From: Palsa-504 sp963739135
GTDB lineage: Bacteria; Actinomycetota; Actinomycetes; Streptosporangiales; Streptosporangiaceae
NCBI GenBank assembly: GCA_963739135.1
Contig: CAVTZG010000009.1
Span: 62,001-126,000, forward strand
Length of the DNA stretch: 64,000 nucleotides
Direction of reading: 5' to 3'
Shown here: piece after piece, positions 16,607 through 24,631 of the stretch
Layout: the number at the start of each line of letters is the position of its first letter
How positions within the stretch are numbered: the stretch's first letter is position 1
Program-made: the position numbers and the translations under genes
The notes under the pieces: generated by a model
Databases searched by the model: none
Seen by the model: only the letters and a program-made list of their open reading frames with translations
Told to the model about the DNA's origin: nothing

Positions 16607-17407
16607 ATGGCAGGACGCGAGCAGGCCACCGGCGGCGTGCTGATGCTGGCCGCGGTCCCGATTGGCCGGCCCGAGGACGCGTCGTCCCGGCTGGCGGCCG
16701 AACTGGCCCGGGCCACCCTCATCGCCGCCGAGGACACCCGCCGGGTCCGCTGGCTGGCCACCAGCCTGGGCCTCGAGCTGCGCGGCCGGGTGGTCTCCTA
16801 CTTCGATGCGAACGAAACCCGCCGCACCCCCGGGCTGCTGGCCGAGTTGCAGGCCGGCCAGGACGTGCTGCTGGTCACCGACGCGGGTACCCCGGGAATC
16901 AGCGATCCCGGCTACCGGCTGGTGGCCGCGGCCGCCGCGGCGGGCATCACGATCACCGCGCTGCCCGGTCCTTCCGCGGTGACCACCGCGCTGGCGGTGT
17001 CCGGCCTGCCGACCGACCGGTTCTGCTTCGAGGGTTTCCCGCCCCGGCGGGCGGGCGAGCGCGGCCGGCGCTTCGCCGAGCTGGCCACCGACCGCCGCAC
17101 CCAGGTTTACTTCGAGTCCGGCCGCCGGCTGGCCGCCACCCTGGCCGAGCTGGCCGCCACCCACGGCGAGGACAGGCAGGCCGTGGTGTGCCGGGAGCTG
17201 ACCAAGGCCCACGAGGAGATCGTGCGCGGCACCCTGGCCGAGCTGGCCGCCTGGGCAGCCGGGTCGGGCGGGGGCTCAGGAATTGTCCGTGGCGAGATCA
17301 CGCTCGTCGTCGCCGGCACCGGCCGAGCCCGCGCCGCGGGCCGCCGGAGCCGCGACCGCGCCGGCCCGGATGGGCTCGGTGCTGCCACGCCGCAGGCGGG
17401 CGGGTAG
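16607..17407 (+). CDS. rsmI: 16S rRNA (cytidine(1402)-2'-O)-methyltransferase
   Basis: The 266-residue protein shows the tetrapyrrole-methylase-like fold of RsmI: VPIGRPED near the N-terminus, AEDTRRVRWL, TDAGTPGISDPGYRLV, LPGPSAVTTALAVSGL, and FCFEGFPPRRAGERGRRF, ending with the RGEITLVVAG strand. It methylates the ribose of C1402 in the decoding centre. The last 44 codons overlap the convergent membrane-protein gene by 132 bases, and the residues after the RGEITLVVAG strand look non-conserved, so the overlap probably costs little function. Confidence 0.95.
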   Translation: MAGREQATGGVLMLAAVPIGRPEDASSRLAAELARATLIAAEDTRRVRWLATSLGLELRGRVVSYFDANETRRTPGLLAELQAGQDVLLVTDAGTPGISDPGYRLVAAAAAAGITITALPGPSAVTTALAVSGLPTDRFCFEGFPPRRAGERGRRFAELATDRRTQVYFESGRRLAATLAELAATHGEDRQAVVCRELTKAHEEIVRGTLAELAAWAAGSGGGSGIVRGEITLVVAGTGRARAAGRRSRDRAGPDGLGAATPQAGG

Positions 17408-18883
17408 CCGCCCCAGCAGGCGGCCGCCCGCGGTGCCCGGGCTGAAGGCCATGAGGGCCGCCAGGCAGGCGAACGGCACGGCCGGCAGCACGTACCGGTA
17501 GTCGAACTCGGCGGTGGCCGCCGGGATGAGGATCAGCGCGAAGGAAGTGGCCCAGGGCAGCAGCGCCTCACCGCCCAGCCGCCGCCAGGCCGCCGCGATG
17601 CCGCCCAGCCCGGCCAGCAGGATGAGCCCGTAGACGCTGCCGGGCAGCCAGACGTACCGCTGGTAACCCCGGATGATGGTGGCGAACGGCGCCACCACCT
17701 GGGTCAGCGGGTTGCCCTGCACGTAGGCGGCCGCATAGGAGCCGTACTTGCCCAGGCTGGCGTCGTCCCAGGACGGGATGGCCAGCGAGCGGGAGCCGAA
17801 CAGGTACTCGTCATAGGTGGCAGCCTGGGGGAACACCACCCGCTTCCAGCCGAACACCCGCCAGGTGTCGTCGAACACCGCCCGGGCGTAGCCCAGCGGC
17901 TGAGTCTCGATGGCGGTGATGGCGAAGCTCTCGGCCAGCTGGTTGGGCACCGGGGAGAACTTCGGCGACGGGAACCGGTCCAGCGGCGACTGTGTGGTCC
18001 AGATGTAGGCCTGCGCGATCGGCCGCTTGGCCGGCGGCACCGTGGTGCACAGCCCGAGCTCGTCGGCGGGCAGGTGCATCTTGGAGCACTCGGCGAAGGT
18101 CATCACCCGCGAGTACAGGAACACGCCGGTGGCGTCGCTCATCGCGAACTGGCCGTGCTCCGCCTCGAACAGCCCCGCGTACGCGAACACCGGGATCAGG
18201 CACACCCCGATGGTGGCCGCTACCTTCCGCCAGCTGAACCGCCTGATGACCATGTAGACGGCGAACAGCGCCAGCAGCGGCAGCCCGATCGAGCGCAGCA
18301 CGGCCCCTACGCCGAGCAGCGCGCCGATGGCCAGGCACCGCCGGGTGGACGGCCCCGAGGGATCCCACAGCAGCAGCGTGGTGGCCAGCGTGAGCACGAA
18401 CAGGAACGGCACGTCGGACAGGACCAGGTGCTCCAGCTGGATCTCGAACCCGTCGTACAGCACCGGGACGGTGGCCAGCGTGGCCACCCAGGCCCGGACG
18501 CCGTAACGGTGCCTGGCCAGCGCGTAGATCATGACCGCGACGGCCAGGCCCATCAGATGTTGCAGAATCGTTACCAAGGCGTAGCTGTGCAGTGGTTGCA
18601 GGATCTTCAGCCAGATGGAATATCCGGATACCCGGGTCGGGTCGAGATTGAAGTGCACCGTGTTCTGCAGGTACTGGAACGAGTCGTTGAACCAGGCCTG
18701 CCACCGGTACCCCAGCTCGGCGTCCGCCCGCAGCAGCACGGCGGGAATGAGCACGATGATGAACAGGCGGTGCCCGGACCACGTGCGGCCGGCCAGCGCG
18801 CGAGCCCGCTCCCGGCGGGAACCTGCCGACCGGACAGGCGAGCCTTGCCGCGCCGATGGCGCGCGCGAGGCGGCCTCAGGCAT
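17276..18883 (-). CDS. Polytopic membrane protein, glycosyltransferase-like
   Basis: ATG 18883 (GAGGG just upstream) gives a 535-residue protein with about ten membrane helices, an N-terminal cytoplasmic Arg-rich segment and a large extracytoplasmic loop. The segment WQAWFNDSFQYLQNTV after the first helix and the following DPTRVSGYSIWL resemble the first loop of GT-C-type lipid-linked sugar transferases, but no family can be fixed. The annotated frame extends upstream to 19213, yet that part is antisense to the GT2 gene. The cytoplasmic tail overlaps rsmI by 132 bases. It is divergent from a GT2 gene, so a role in cell-surface glycosylation is plausible. Confidence 0.75.
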   Translation of the reverse strand: MPEAASRAPSARQGSPVRSAGSRRERARALAGRTWSGHRLFIIVLIPAVLLRADAELGYRWQAWFNDSFQYLQNTVHFNLDPTRVSGYSIWLKILQPLHSYALVTILQHLMGLAVAVMIYALARHRYGVRAWVATLATVPVLYDGFEIQLEHLVLSDVPFLFVLTLATTLLLWDPSGPSTRRCLAIGALLGVGAVLRSIGLPLLALFAVYMVIRRFSWRKVAATIGVCLIPVFAYAGLFEAEHGQFAMSDATGVFLYSRVMTFAECSKMHLPADELGLCTTVPPAKRPIAQAYIWTTQSPLDRFPSPKFSPVPNQLAESFAITAIETQPLGYARAVFDDTWRVFGWKRVVFPQAATYDEYLFGSRSLAIPSWDDASLGKYGSYAAAYVQGNPLTQVVAPFATIIRGYQRYVWLPGSVYGLILLAGLGGIAAAWRRLGGEALLPWATSFALILIPAATAEFDYRYVLPAVPFACLAALMAFSPGTAGGRLLGRLPARLRRGSTEPIRAGAVAAPAARGAGSAGAGDDERDLATDNS

Positions 18884-19022
18884 TACCCTCAACCCGTACC
18901 CTCCTGTGCTGGGCTGACATCCCTGACGTTGAACTAATGGCCGATCCTGAGCGTTCCCTCGCCTAAGGTAATACGGCGCGCGACCAGGACTAGCCCAAAG
19001 CGGCCACCTCGAAGGAGAAGAC

Positions 19023-20248
19023 GTGGAGCTGACCGTGGTCATGCCGTGCCTCAACGAGGCGGAGACCGTGGCGACATGCGTCCGCAAGGCTATGGGATTC
19101 CTGTCCGCGAGCGGAATCAGCGGTGAGGTGCTGGTCGCCGACAACGGCAGCACCGACGGCAGCCAGGCGCTGGCCACCGAGGCCGGGGCCCGGGTCGTCC
19201 CGGTCAGCGACAAGGGCTACGGCAACGCCCTGATGGGCGGGATCATGGCGGCCCGCGGCAAGTACATCATCATGGGCGACGCCGACGACAGCTACGACTT
19301 CACCAACCTGATGCCGTTCGTCAATGAGCTGCGCCAGGGCGCGGATCTGGTCATGGGCAACCGGTTCGCCGGCGGGATCGCGCCGGGCGCGATGCCGCCG
19401 CTGCACAAGTACCTGGGCAACCCGGTGCTGAGCTTCATCGGCCGGCTGTTCTTCCGCAGCAAGATCGGCGACTTCCACTGCGGGCTGCGCGGGTTCAACC
19501 GGGACAGCGTGCTGGCGCTCAACCTGCAGGCCACCGGGATGGAGTTCGCCAGCGAGCTGGTGGTCAAGGCGGCGCTGTACGGCCAGCGCGTGACCGAGGT
19601 GCCGACCACGCTGGCCAAGGACGGCCGGAGCCGGCCCCGCACCTGCACACCTGGCGGGACGGCTGGCGGCACCTGCGGTTCCTGCTGCTGTTCAGCCCGC
19701 GCTGGCTGTTCTTCCTGCCCGGCCTGGCGCTGCTGATCGCGGGCGTGGCCATCGGCGCGTTCGTGGTGCCGCGCCCGTTCAGGCTCGGCGCGGTGACCTT
19801 CGACGTGGACACGCTGGTCGCTGCCTCGGCCATGGTGGTGATCGGCTTCCAGGCGGTCCTGTTCTGGCTGTTCACCCAGGTATACGCGGGCTCGGAGGGC
19901 TTCCTGCCCGAGGAGCCGAAGGTCCAGCGCCTGCTGGAGAAGCTGAGCCTGGAACGCGGGCTGCTGCTCGGCGCCGCGATCGGCGTCGCGGGCCTGACCG
20001 GGCTGATCTTCTCGCTGCTGTACTGGAACGGCCAGAAGTTCAGCCACCTCAACTACGAGCACTCGCTGCGGCTGATGATCCCGTCGGTCACCGCGCTCAT
20101 CGTCAGCTGCCAGGTGATCCTGGGCACGTTCTTCCTGTCGATCCTGGGCATCAAGCACACGCGCCACCCGGTGACCGCCTCGGCACCGTCCGTCCCTGAT
20201 GCCGCGGTAAATCACGTCGAGCAGCCGGCGGCTGCCCCTAGGCTTTAA
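19023..20248 (+). CDS. Family 2 glycosyltransferase with membrane tail, frameshifted
   Basis: Two adjoining frames make one protein of about 408 residues. The first (GTG 19023, GGAG upstream) holds a DPM1-like GT2 domain: ELTVVMPCLNEAETVATCV, VADNGSTDGS, GDADDSYDF and IGDFHCGLRGF. The second frame, open from before 19745, supplies FSPRWLFFLPGLALLIAGVA and three further membrane helices. Similar proteins continue KDGRSRPPH-x-x-TWRDGWRHLRF. Here a C appears to be missing from the CCCC run at 19635-19638, shifting the frame and giving a stop at 19736. A one-base sequence error or a recent mutation fits equally. The likely role is transfer of a sugar onto a polyprenyl-phosphate carrier. Confidence 0.8.
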
Positions 20249-20251
20249 CCC

Positions 20252-22036
20252 ATGCGCAACATCCTGTCTGCTCCGGCCTGGCCGTACGCGAACGGCCCTC
20301 GTCACATCGGGCACGTCTCCGGCTTCGGGCTGCCCTGCGACATGTTCAGCCGGTACCAGCGGATGGCGGGCAACCGGGTGCTGATGGTCAGCGGCACCGA
20401 CGAGCACGGCACGCCGATCCAGGTGCAGGCCGACGCCGAGGGCGTCACCGCCCGGCAGCTGGCCGACCGCTACAACCGGGTCATCGTCGACGACCTGACC
20501 AGCCTGGGCATGACCTATGACCTGTTCACCCGGACCACCACGCTCAACCACTACGCGGTCACCCAGGAGATCTTCACCCGGCTGCTGGCCAACGGCTACA
20601 TCTTCCCCAAGGTCACGCTGGGCGCGATCTCGCCGTCTACCGGCCGCACCCTGCCCGACCGCTACATCGAGGGCACCTGCCCGATCTGCGGGTACCCCAG
20701 CGCGCGCGGCGACCAGTGCGACAACTGCGGCAACCAGCTCGATCCAGCCGACCTGATCAACCCGAAGTCCAAGATCAACGGGGAGACGCCGGTCTTCGCC
20801 GAGACCGAGCACTACTTCCTCGACCTGCCCGCGTTCGCCGAGGTGCTGGGCAGCTGGCTGCAGGCCAAGGCGGGTCACTGGCGCCCGAACGTGCTCAAGT
20901 TCTCCCTCAACCTGCTCGATGACCTGCAGCCCCGGGCCATCACCAGGGACCTGGACTGGGGCGTGCCGGTGCCGCTGGACGGCTGGCGGGACCGGCCGGA
21001 CAAGCGGATCTACGTCTGGTTCGACGCGGTGATCGGCTACCTGTCCGCCTCGATCGAGTGGGCCAGGCGCAGCGGCGACCCGGACGCCTGGCGGGCCTGG
21101 TGGAACGACCCGGACGCCGAGGCCTACTACTTCATGGGCAAGGACAACATCGTCTTCCACGCCGAGATCTGGCCGGCCATGCTGCTCGGCTACAACGGCC
21201 AGGGCGCCAAGGGCGGGGCGCCCGGCCCGCTCGGCACGCTGAACCTGCCGTCCGAGGTGGTCTCCAGCGAGTACCTGACCATGGAGGGCCGCAAGTTCTC
21301 CTCCTCCCGGGCCGTGGTCATCTACGTCCGCGACTTCCTGGCCCGCTACGACGTGGACGCGCTGCGCTACTACGTGGCCATCGCCGGGCCGGAGAACCAG
21401 GACACCGACTTCACCTGGAGCGAGTTCGTCCGGCGCAACAACGACGAGCTGGTCGCCACCTGGGGCAACCTGGTCAACCGGGCGGTCTCGTTCGCGGCCC
21501 GCAACATCGGCTCGATCCCCGAGCCCGGCGCGCTGACCGACCTGGACTCCGAGCTGCTGGCCCGGTCCCGGCAGTCCTTCGGCACGGTCGGCGAGCACCT
21601 GTCCCGGTCCCGGTTCAAGTTCGCCATCACCGAGGCCATGCGCACGGTGGCCGAGGCCAACAAGTACTTCTCCGAGCAGGCCCCGTGGAAGCTGCGCGAA
21701 TCGGACCCGGACCGGATGCGCACCGTGCTGCACGTGGCCCTGCAGCTGGTCGACGACGCCAAGACGCTGCTCACCCCGTTCCTGCCCCGCTCGTCGGAGC
21801 AGGTGCACCAGATGCTGGGCGGCACCGGCACCTGGTCGGACATGCCCCGGGTGGAGGAAGTCGACGAGGCAGGCGGCCCGTCCTACCCGGTCATCACCGG
21901 CCGCTATGACGGCGCGGCCCGCTGGGCCTCGGTGCCGCTGCGGCCCGGCACGCCGCTGACCCCGCCGTCCCCCCTGTTCACCAAGCTGGACACCGCGGTG
22001 GTCGCCGAGGAACTTGCCCGCCTCGGGGCCGGCTGA
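20252..22036 (+). CDS. metG: Methionyl-tRNA synthetase
   Basis: The 594-residue class I synthetase has the HIGH motif as GPRHIGH, a zinc knuckle (CPICGYPSARGDQCDNCG) in the connective peptide, WFDAVIGYLSASIEWA in the methionine pocket region, and the KMSKS loop as KFSSSR. The anticodon-binding helical domain follows (about 420-560). There is no C-terminal tRNA-binding EMAP-like extension. ATG 20252 lies just after the GT2 stop, so the genes may be co-transcribed. Placement between the pmt/rsmI block and tatD is conserved in actinobacteria. Confidence 0.96.
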   Translation: MRNILSAPAWPYANGPRHIGHVSGFGLPCDMFSRYQRMAGNRVLMVSGTDEHGTPIQVQADAEGVTARQLADRYNRVIVDDLTSLGMTYDLFTRTTTLNHYAVTQEIFTRLLANGYIFPKVTLGAISPSTGRTLPDRYIEGTCPICGYPSARGDQCDNCGNQLDPADLINPKSKINGETPVFAETEHYFLDLPAFAEVLGSWLQAKAGHWRPNVLKFSLNLLDDLQPRAITRDLDWGVPVPLDGWRDRPDKRIYVWFDAVIGYLSASIEWARRSGDPDAWRAWWNDPDAEAYYFMGKDNIVFHAEIWPAMLLGYNGQGAKGGAPGPLGTLNLPSEVVSSEYLTMEGRKFSSSRAVVIYVRDFLARYDVDALRYYVAIAGPENQDTDFTWSEFVRRNNDELVATWGNLVNRAVSFAARNIGSIPEPGALTDLDSELLARSRQSFGTVGEHLSRSRFKFAITEAMRTVAEANKYFSEQAPWKLRESDPDRMRTVLHVALQLVDDAKTLLTPFLPRSSEQVHQMLGGTGTWSDMPRVEEVDEAGGPSYPVITGRYDGAARWASVPLRPGTPLTPPSPLFTKLDTAVVAEELARLGAG

Positions 22037-22058
22037 TGATCATTGGGCCGAACGGGCC

Positions 22059-23183
22059 GTGGTGAGTGCCCCGGCCCCGCCTCCGCCGCTGCCCCGGCCG
22101 GCGCTCGACAGCCACACGCACCTGGACATGATCGACCGTCCGGTGCCCGAGGTGCTGGCCGCCGCCCGCGCGGCCGGCATCGTCCGCGTGGTCACGGTGG
22201 CCACCGACCTGGAATCCGCCCGCTGGTCGGCGCGCTGCGCCGACCAGCATGGCGCCGTCTACGCCGCTGTCGCCATCCACCCCAACGACACCGAAGCCGC
22301 CACCGCGCCATCCCCCGCCTCCCGCGACCCCCGCGCCCCGCATGCCTCCGCCGCCCCGCATGCCTCCGCCGCCCCGCATGCCTCCGCCGCCCCGCATGCC
22401 TCCGCCGCCCCGCATGCCTCCGCCGCCCCGCACGTCTCCGCCGCCCCGCACGTCTCCGCCGCCCCGCACGTCTCCGCCGCCCCGCACGTCTCCGCCCCGC
22501 TGCCCCCTACGCTGACCTCGCCGACCCCATCAGCCCCACCGCCCACCTCGGCCCCACCACCCACCTCGGCCCCACCACCCACCTCGGCCCCACGCGCGGC
22601 CACCGCCCCGTCCGCCCCTCCCCCCACCGCGGCCGAGGTGCTGGCCGAGATCGAGGCGCTGGCCCGGCGGCCCCGGGTGGTCGCGGTGGGCGAGACCGGC
22701 CTGGACTACTACCGCGACCACGCCGCCCCCGATGTGCAGCGCTGGTGGTTCCGCGAGCACATCAAGATCGCCAAGCGGACCGGCAAGGCGCTGATGATCC
22801 ACGACCGGGAGGCACACGCCGACGTGCTGCGCATCCTGGAGGAGGAGGGCCCGCCGCCCCGGGTCGTGTTCCACTGTTTCTCCGGTGACGTCGCAATGGT
22901 CAAGCAGTGCGCCGAAGCCGGCTACGTGATGTCCTTCGCCGGGAACGTGACGTTCGCCAACGCCCAGCCGCTCCGCGACGCCGCGGCGGCCGCGCCGCCC
23001 GGGCTGATCCTGGCCGAGACCGACGCGCCCTTCCTGACCCCGGTGCCGAACCGCGGCCGGCCCAACGCGCCCGCCCAGACCGCGTACACGCTGCGCTGCC
23101 TGGCCGAGGTGAAGGGCCTGGACCTGGCCGAGCTCTGCGATACGGTGACCGCCACCGCAGAGCGCACCTTCGGCCCCTGGTGA
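22059..23183 (+). CDS. tatD: TatD-family metal-dependent DNase with repeat-expanded insert
   Basis: The protein has the TatD metal-site motifs DSHTHLDM (H-x-H), VGETGLDYYRD (Glu), MIHDREAH, FHCFSGD and ETDAPFLTPVPNRG. Between the first strand pair (ending AAVAIHPND) and VLAEIEALARR there is an insert of about 110 residues, rich in Ala, Pro, Ser and His, made of hexapeptide repeats; ordinary TatD proteins have only a short loop here. The start is GTG 22059 or 22062; the TTG at 22014 overlaps metG and has no signal. It likely acts as a 3'-5' exonuclease in DNA repair or RNA processing. Folding with such a loop implies the insert is surface exposed. Confidence 0.92.
   Translation: MVSAPAPPPPLPRPALDSHTHLDMIDRPVPEVLAAARAAGIVRVVTVATDLESARWSARCADQHGAVYAAVAIHPNDTEAATAPSPASRDPRAPHASAAPHASAAPHASAAPHASAAPHASAAPHVSAAPHVSAAPHVSAAPHVSAPLPPTLTSPTPSAPPPTSAPPPTSAPPPTSAPRAATAPSAPPPTAAEVLAEIEALARRPRVVAVGETGLDYYRDHAAPDVQRWWFREHIKIAKRTGKALMIHDREAHADVLRILEEEGPPPRVVFHCFSGDVAMVKQCAEAGYVMSFAGNVTFANAQPLRDAAAAAPPGLILAETDAPFLTPVPNRGRPNAPAQTAYTLRCLAEVKGLDLAELCDTVTATAERTFGPW
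22338..22499 (+). repeat. Nine 18-bp tandem units in tatD
   Basis: Five units of CCGCATGCCTCCGCCGCC (PHASAA) are followed by four CCGCACGTCTCCGCCGCC variants (PHVSAA, the last ending differently). The change at two positions partway along shows that two sub-arrays expanded separately. Confidence 0.95.
22542..22592 (+). repeat. Second 18-bp tandem array in tatD
   Basis: Nearly three copies of CCCACCTCGGCCCCACCA encode PTSAPP repeats, about 40 bases downstream of the first array and in the same loop of the protein. Confidence 0.9.
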
Positions 23184-23600
23184 TCCCATGTCCCCCTCAG
23201 TACCAGCAGCTCCCGCGCCGCAACCGTCCCGGGTCCTGTGCCGCACGCCGGCCCGTGCCGTGGCGGATCCTGGCAACGACGTCGTTGTGACAATCATGTC
23301 GTCTGGTGCGCGTCGTTGTGACAACGACGTCGTTGGCCGTGGCGTCAGGGGCCAGTCTGGTGGTGGCAGCGAGCCAGGCGGGGCAGGAGTGGCACGCGTG
23401 GGCCGCACGGGGAGCCAGAGCGCTGGCGTCCCGGCCTGCACGGCAGCGGAAACGGCCCTGAGCTGCCCCGGCCTACCGCAACGACGGACCATTGATGCCG
23501 CTATAACGACCACGATGGTCCATGGTTGTCGCTGCGGCCGAGCGGTGCCCGGCTCGCCAGCCCGCCGCGAACGGTTCCCGTGGTAGCCGTGGGATCTAAG
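23184..23600. other. Intergenic spacer where rpfB usually lies
   Basis: No protein-like reading frame is present in these 417 bases. They contain nested palindromes (separate entry) and a GGACCAT/ATGGTCC inverted pair around 23486-23521. In many actinobacteria the resuscitation-promoting factor gene rpfB sits between tatD and rsmA; no trace of its G5 or lysozyme-like domains is seen. Confidence 0.6.
23274..23335. promoter_or_regulatory. Cluster of palindromes upstream of rsmA
   Basis: CAACGACGTCGTTG, a perfect 14-bp palindrome, occurs at 23274-23287 and again at 23322-23335. Between and overlapping them is GTCGTTGT-G-ACAACGAC (23312-23328), and GTCGTTGTGACAA occurs twice (23281-23293, 23312-23324). 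Repeated, phased palindromes of this kind are typical of a multi-site operator for a dimeric repressor. The regulator is unknown. Confidence 0.5.
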
Positions 23601-24626
23601 GTGCGGCTGCTCACTCCGGCGGCCGTGGCCGAGCTCACCGCGAAGCTCGGCTTCCGGCCGTCCAAGCGCCTGGGCCAGAACTTCGTCGTCGAGCAGGGCA
23701 CCGTACGCCAGATTGCCTCGCTGGCGGCCCTGAGCCCGGATGATGTGGTGCTCGAGGTGGGCCCGGGGCTCGGTTCGCTCACGCTGGCCTTGCTGGAGGC
23801 CGGCCCGGCCCGCGTCGTCGCGGTCGAGATCGACCCCTCCCTCGCCGCCGAACTGCCCCGCACTGTCGCCGACCGCGCCCCGGCCCTGGTCGGCCGCCTG
23901 ACCGTCCTGACCGCCGACGCCCTGACCGTCACCCAGCCCGACCTGGCCGGGCGCCCGGACCCGGATGGGCGCCCGGACCCGGATGGGGGGCCGGACCCGG
24001 ATGGGCGCCCGGACCTGGATGGGCGCCCGGACCTGGATGGGCGCCCGGACCTGGATGGGGGGCCGGACCTGGATGGGGGGCCGGACCTGGATGGCAGCCC
24101 CGGCAGAGACGGGGCGCCGACGGTGCTGGTGGCAAACCTGCCGTACAACGTGGCGGTGCCGGTGCTGCTGCATCTGCTGGGCGCGCTGCCCGCGCTGCGC
24201 CGCGGGCTGGTCATGGTCCAGGCCGAGGTGGCGGACCGGATGTGCGCCGGGCCGGGTTCGCGGGTGTATGGCACGCCGTCGGTCAAGCTGGCCTGGTACG
24301 CCGACGTCCGGCCGGCCGGCACCGTGCCGCGCCGCGTGTTCTGGCCGGTGCCCAACGTAGATTCCAAGCTGGTCGCGTTCACCAGGCACGACCCGCCGGG
24401 CACGACGGCGAGCCGCCAGGAGGTGTTCGCGCTGGTCGACGCGGCGTTCCGGCAGCGGCGCAAGACCATGCGGGCCGCCCTGGCGGGCTGGGCCGGGTCC
24501 GCACCAGAGGCCGAGCGCCTGCTGCGGCAGGCCGGGATCGACCCGGGCGCCCGCGGCGAATCGCTCGGCGTGGCCGAGTTCGCGCGCCTGGCCGCGGCCC
24601 GGGCGGCGGAACCGCGTACGATCTGA
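23601..24626 (+). CDS. rsmA: 16S rRNA (adenine(1518)-N6/(1519)-N6)-dimethyltransferase
   Basis: The protein has the KsgA/RsmA motifs: RPSKRLGQNFVVEQGTV at the N-terminus, the SAM site VLEVGPGLGSLTLALLEAG, the acidic VVAVEIDPSLAAEL, the catalytic VANLPYNVAVPVL, and the C-terminal VFWPVPNVDSKLVAF and RRKTMRAAL. GTG 23601 was chosen for the GGGA eight bases upstream; GTG 23580 and 23589 are alternatives. A 48-residue insert of hexapeptide repeats interrupts the loop just before the NLPY motif. It is followed directly by ispE and an ABC-F gene, forming one operon. Confidence 0.94.
   Translation: MRLLTPAAVAELTAKLGFRPSKRLGQNFVVEQGTVRQIASLAALSPDDVVLEVGPGLGSLTLALLEAGPARVVAVEIDPSLAAELPRTVADRAPALVGRLTVLTADALTVTQPDLAGRPDPDGRPDPDGGPDPDGRPDLDGRPDLDGRPDLDGGPDLDGGPDLDGSPGRDGAPTVLVANLPYNVAVPVLLHLLGALPALRRGLVMVQAEVADRMCAGPGSRVYGTPSVKLAWYADVRPAGTVPRRVFWPVPNVDSKLVAFTRHDPPGTTASRQEVFALVDAAFRQRRKTMRAALAGWAGSAPEAERLLRQAGIDPGARGESLGVAEFARLAAARAAEPRTI
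23952..24095 (+). repeat. Eight 18-bp tandem units in rsmA
   Basis: The unit is close to CGCCCGGACCCGGATGGG, encoding RPDPDG, with variants RPDLDG, GPDPDG and GPDLDG. The eight units preserve the frame and add 48 residues next to the catalytic loop. Confidence 0.93.
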
Positions 24627-24631
24627 TCATC

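Noticed and set aside
19292..21808. An 838-codon minus-strand frame across GT2 and metG
   Set aside because: It has only low-complexity composition and overlaps two clearly conserved plus-strand genes.
22338..22592. CRISPR-like regular array in tatD
   Set aside because: Units follow one another without spacers and are translated in frame as part of TatD, so this is a minisatellite.
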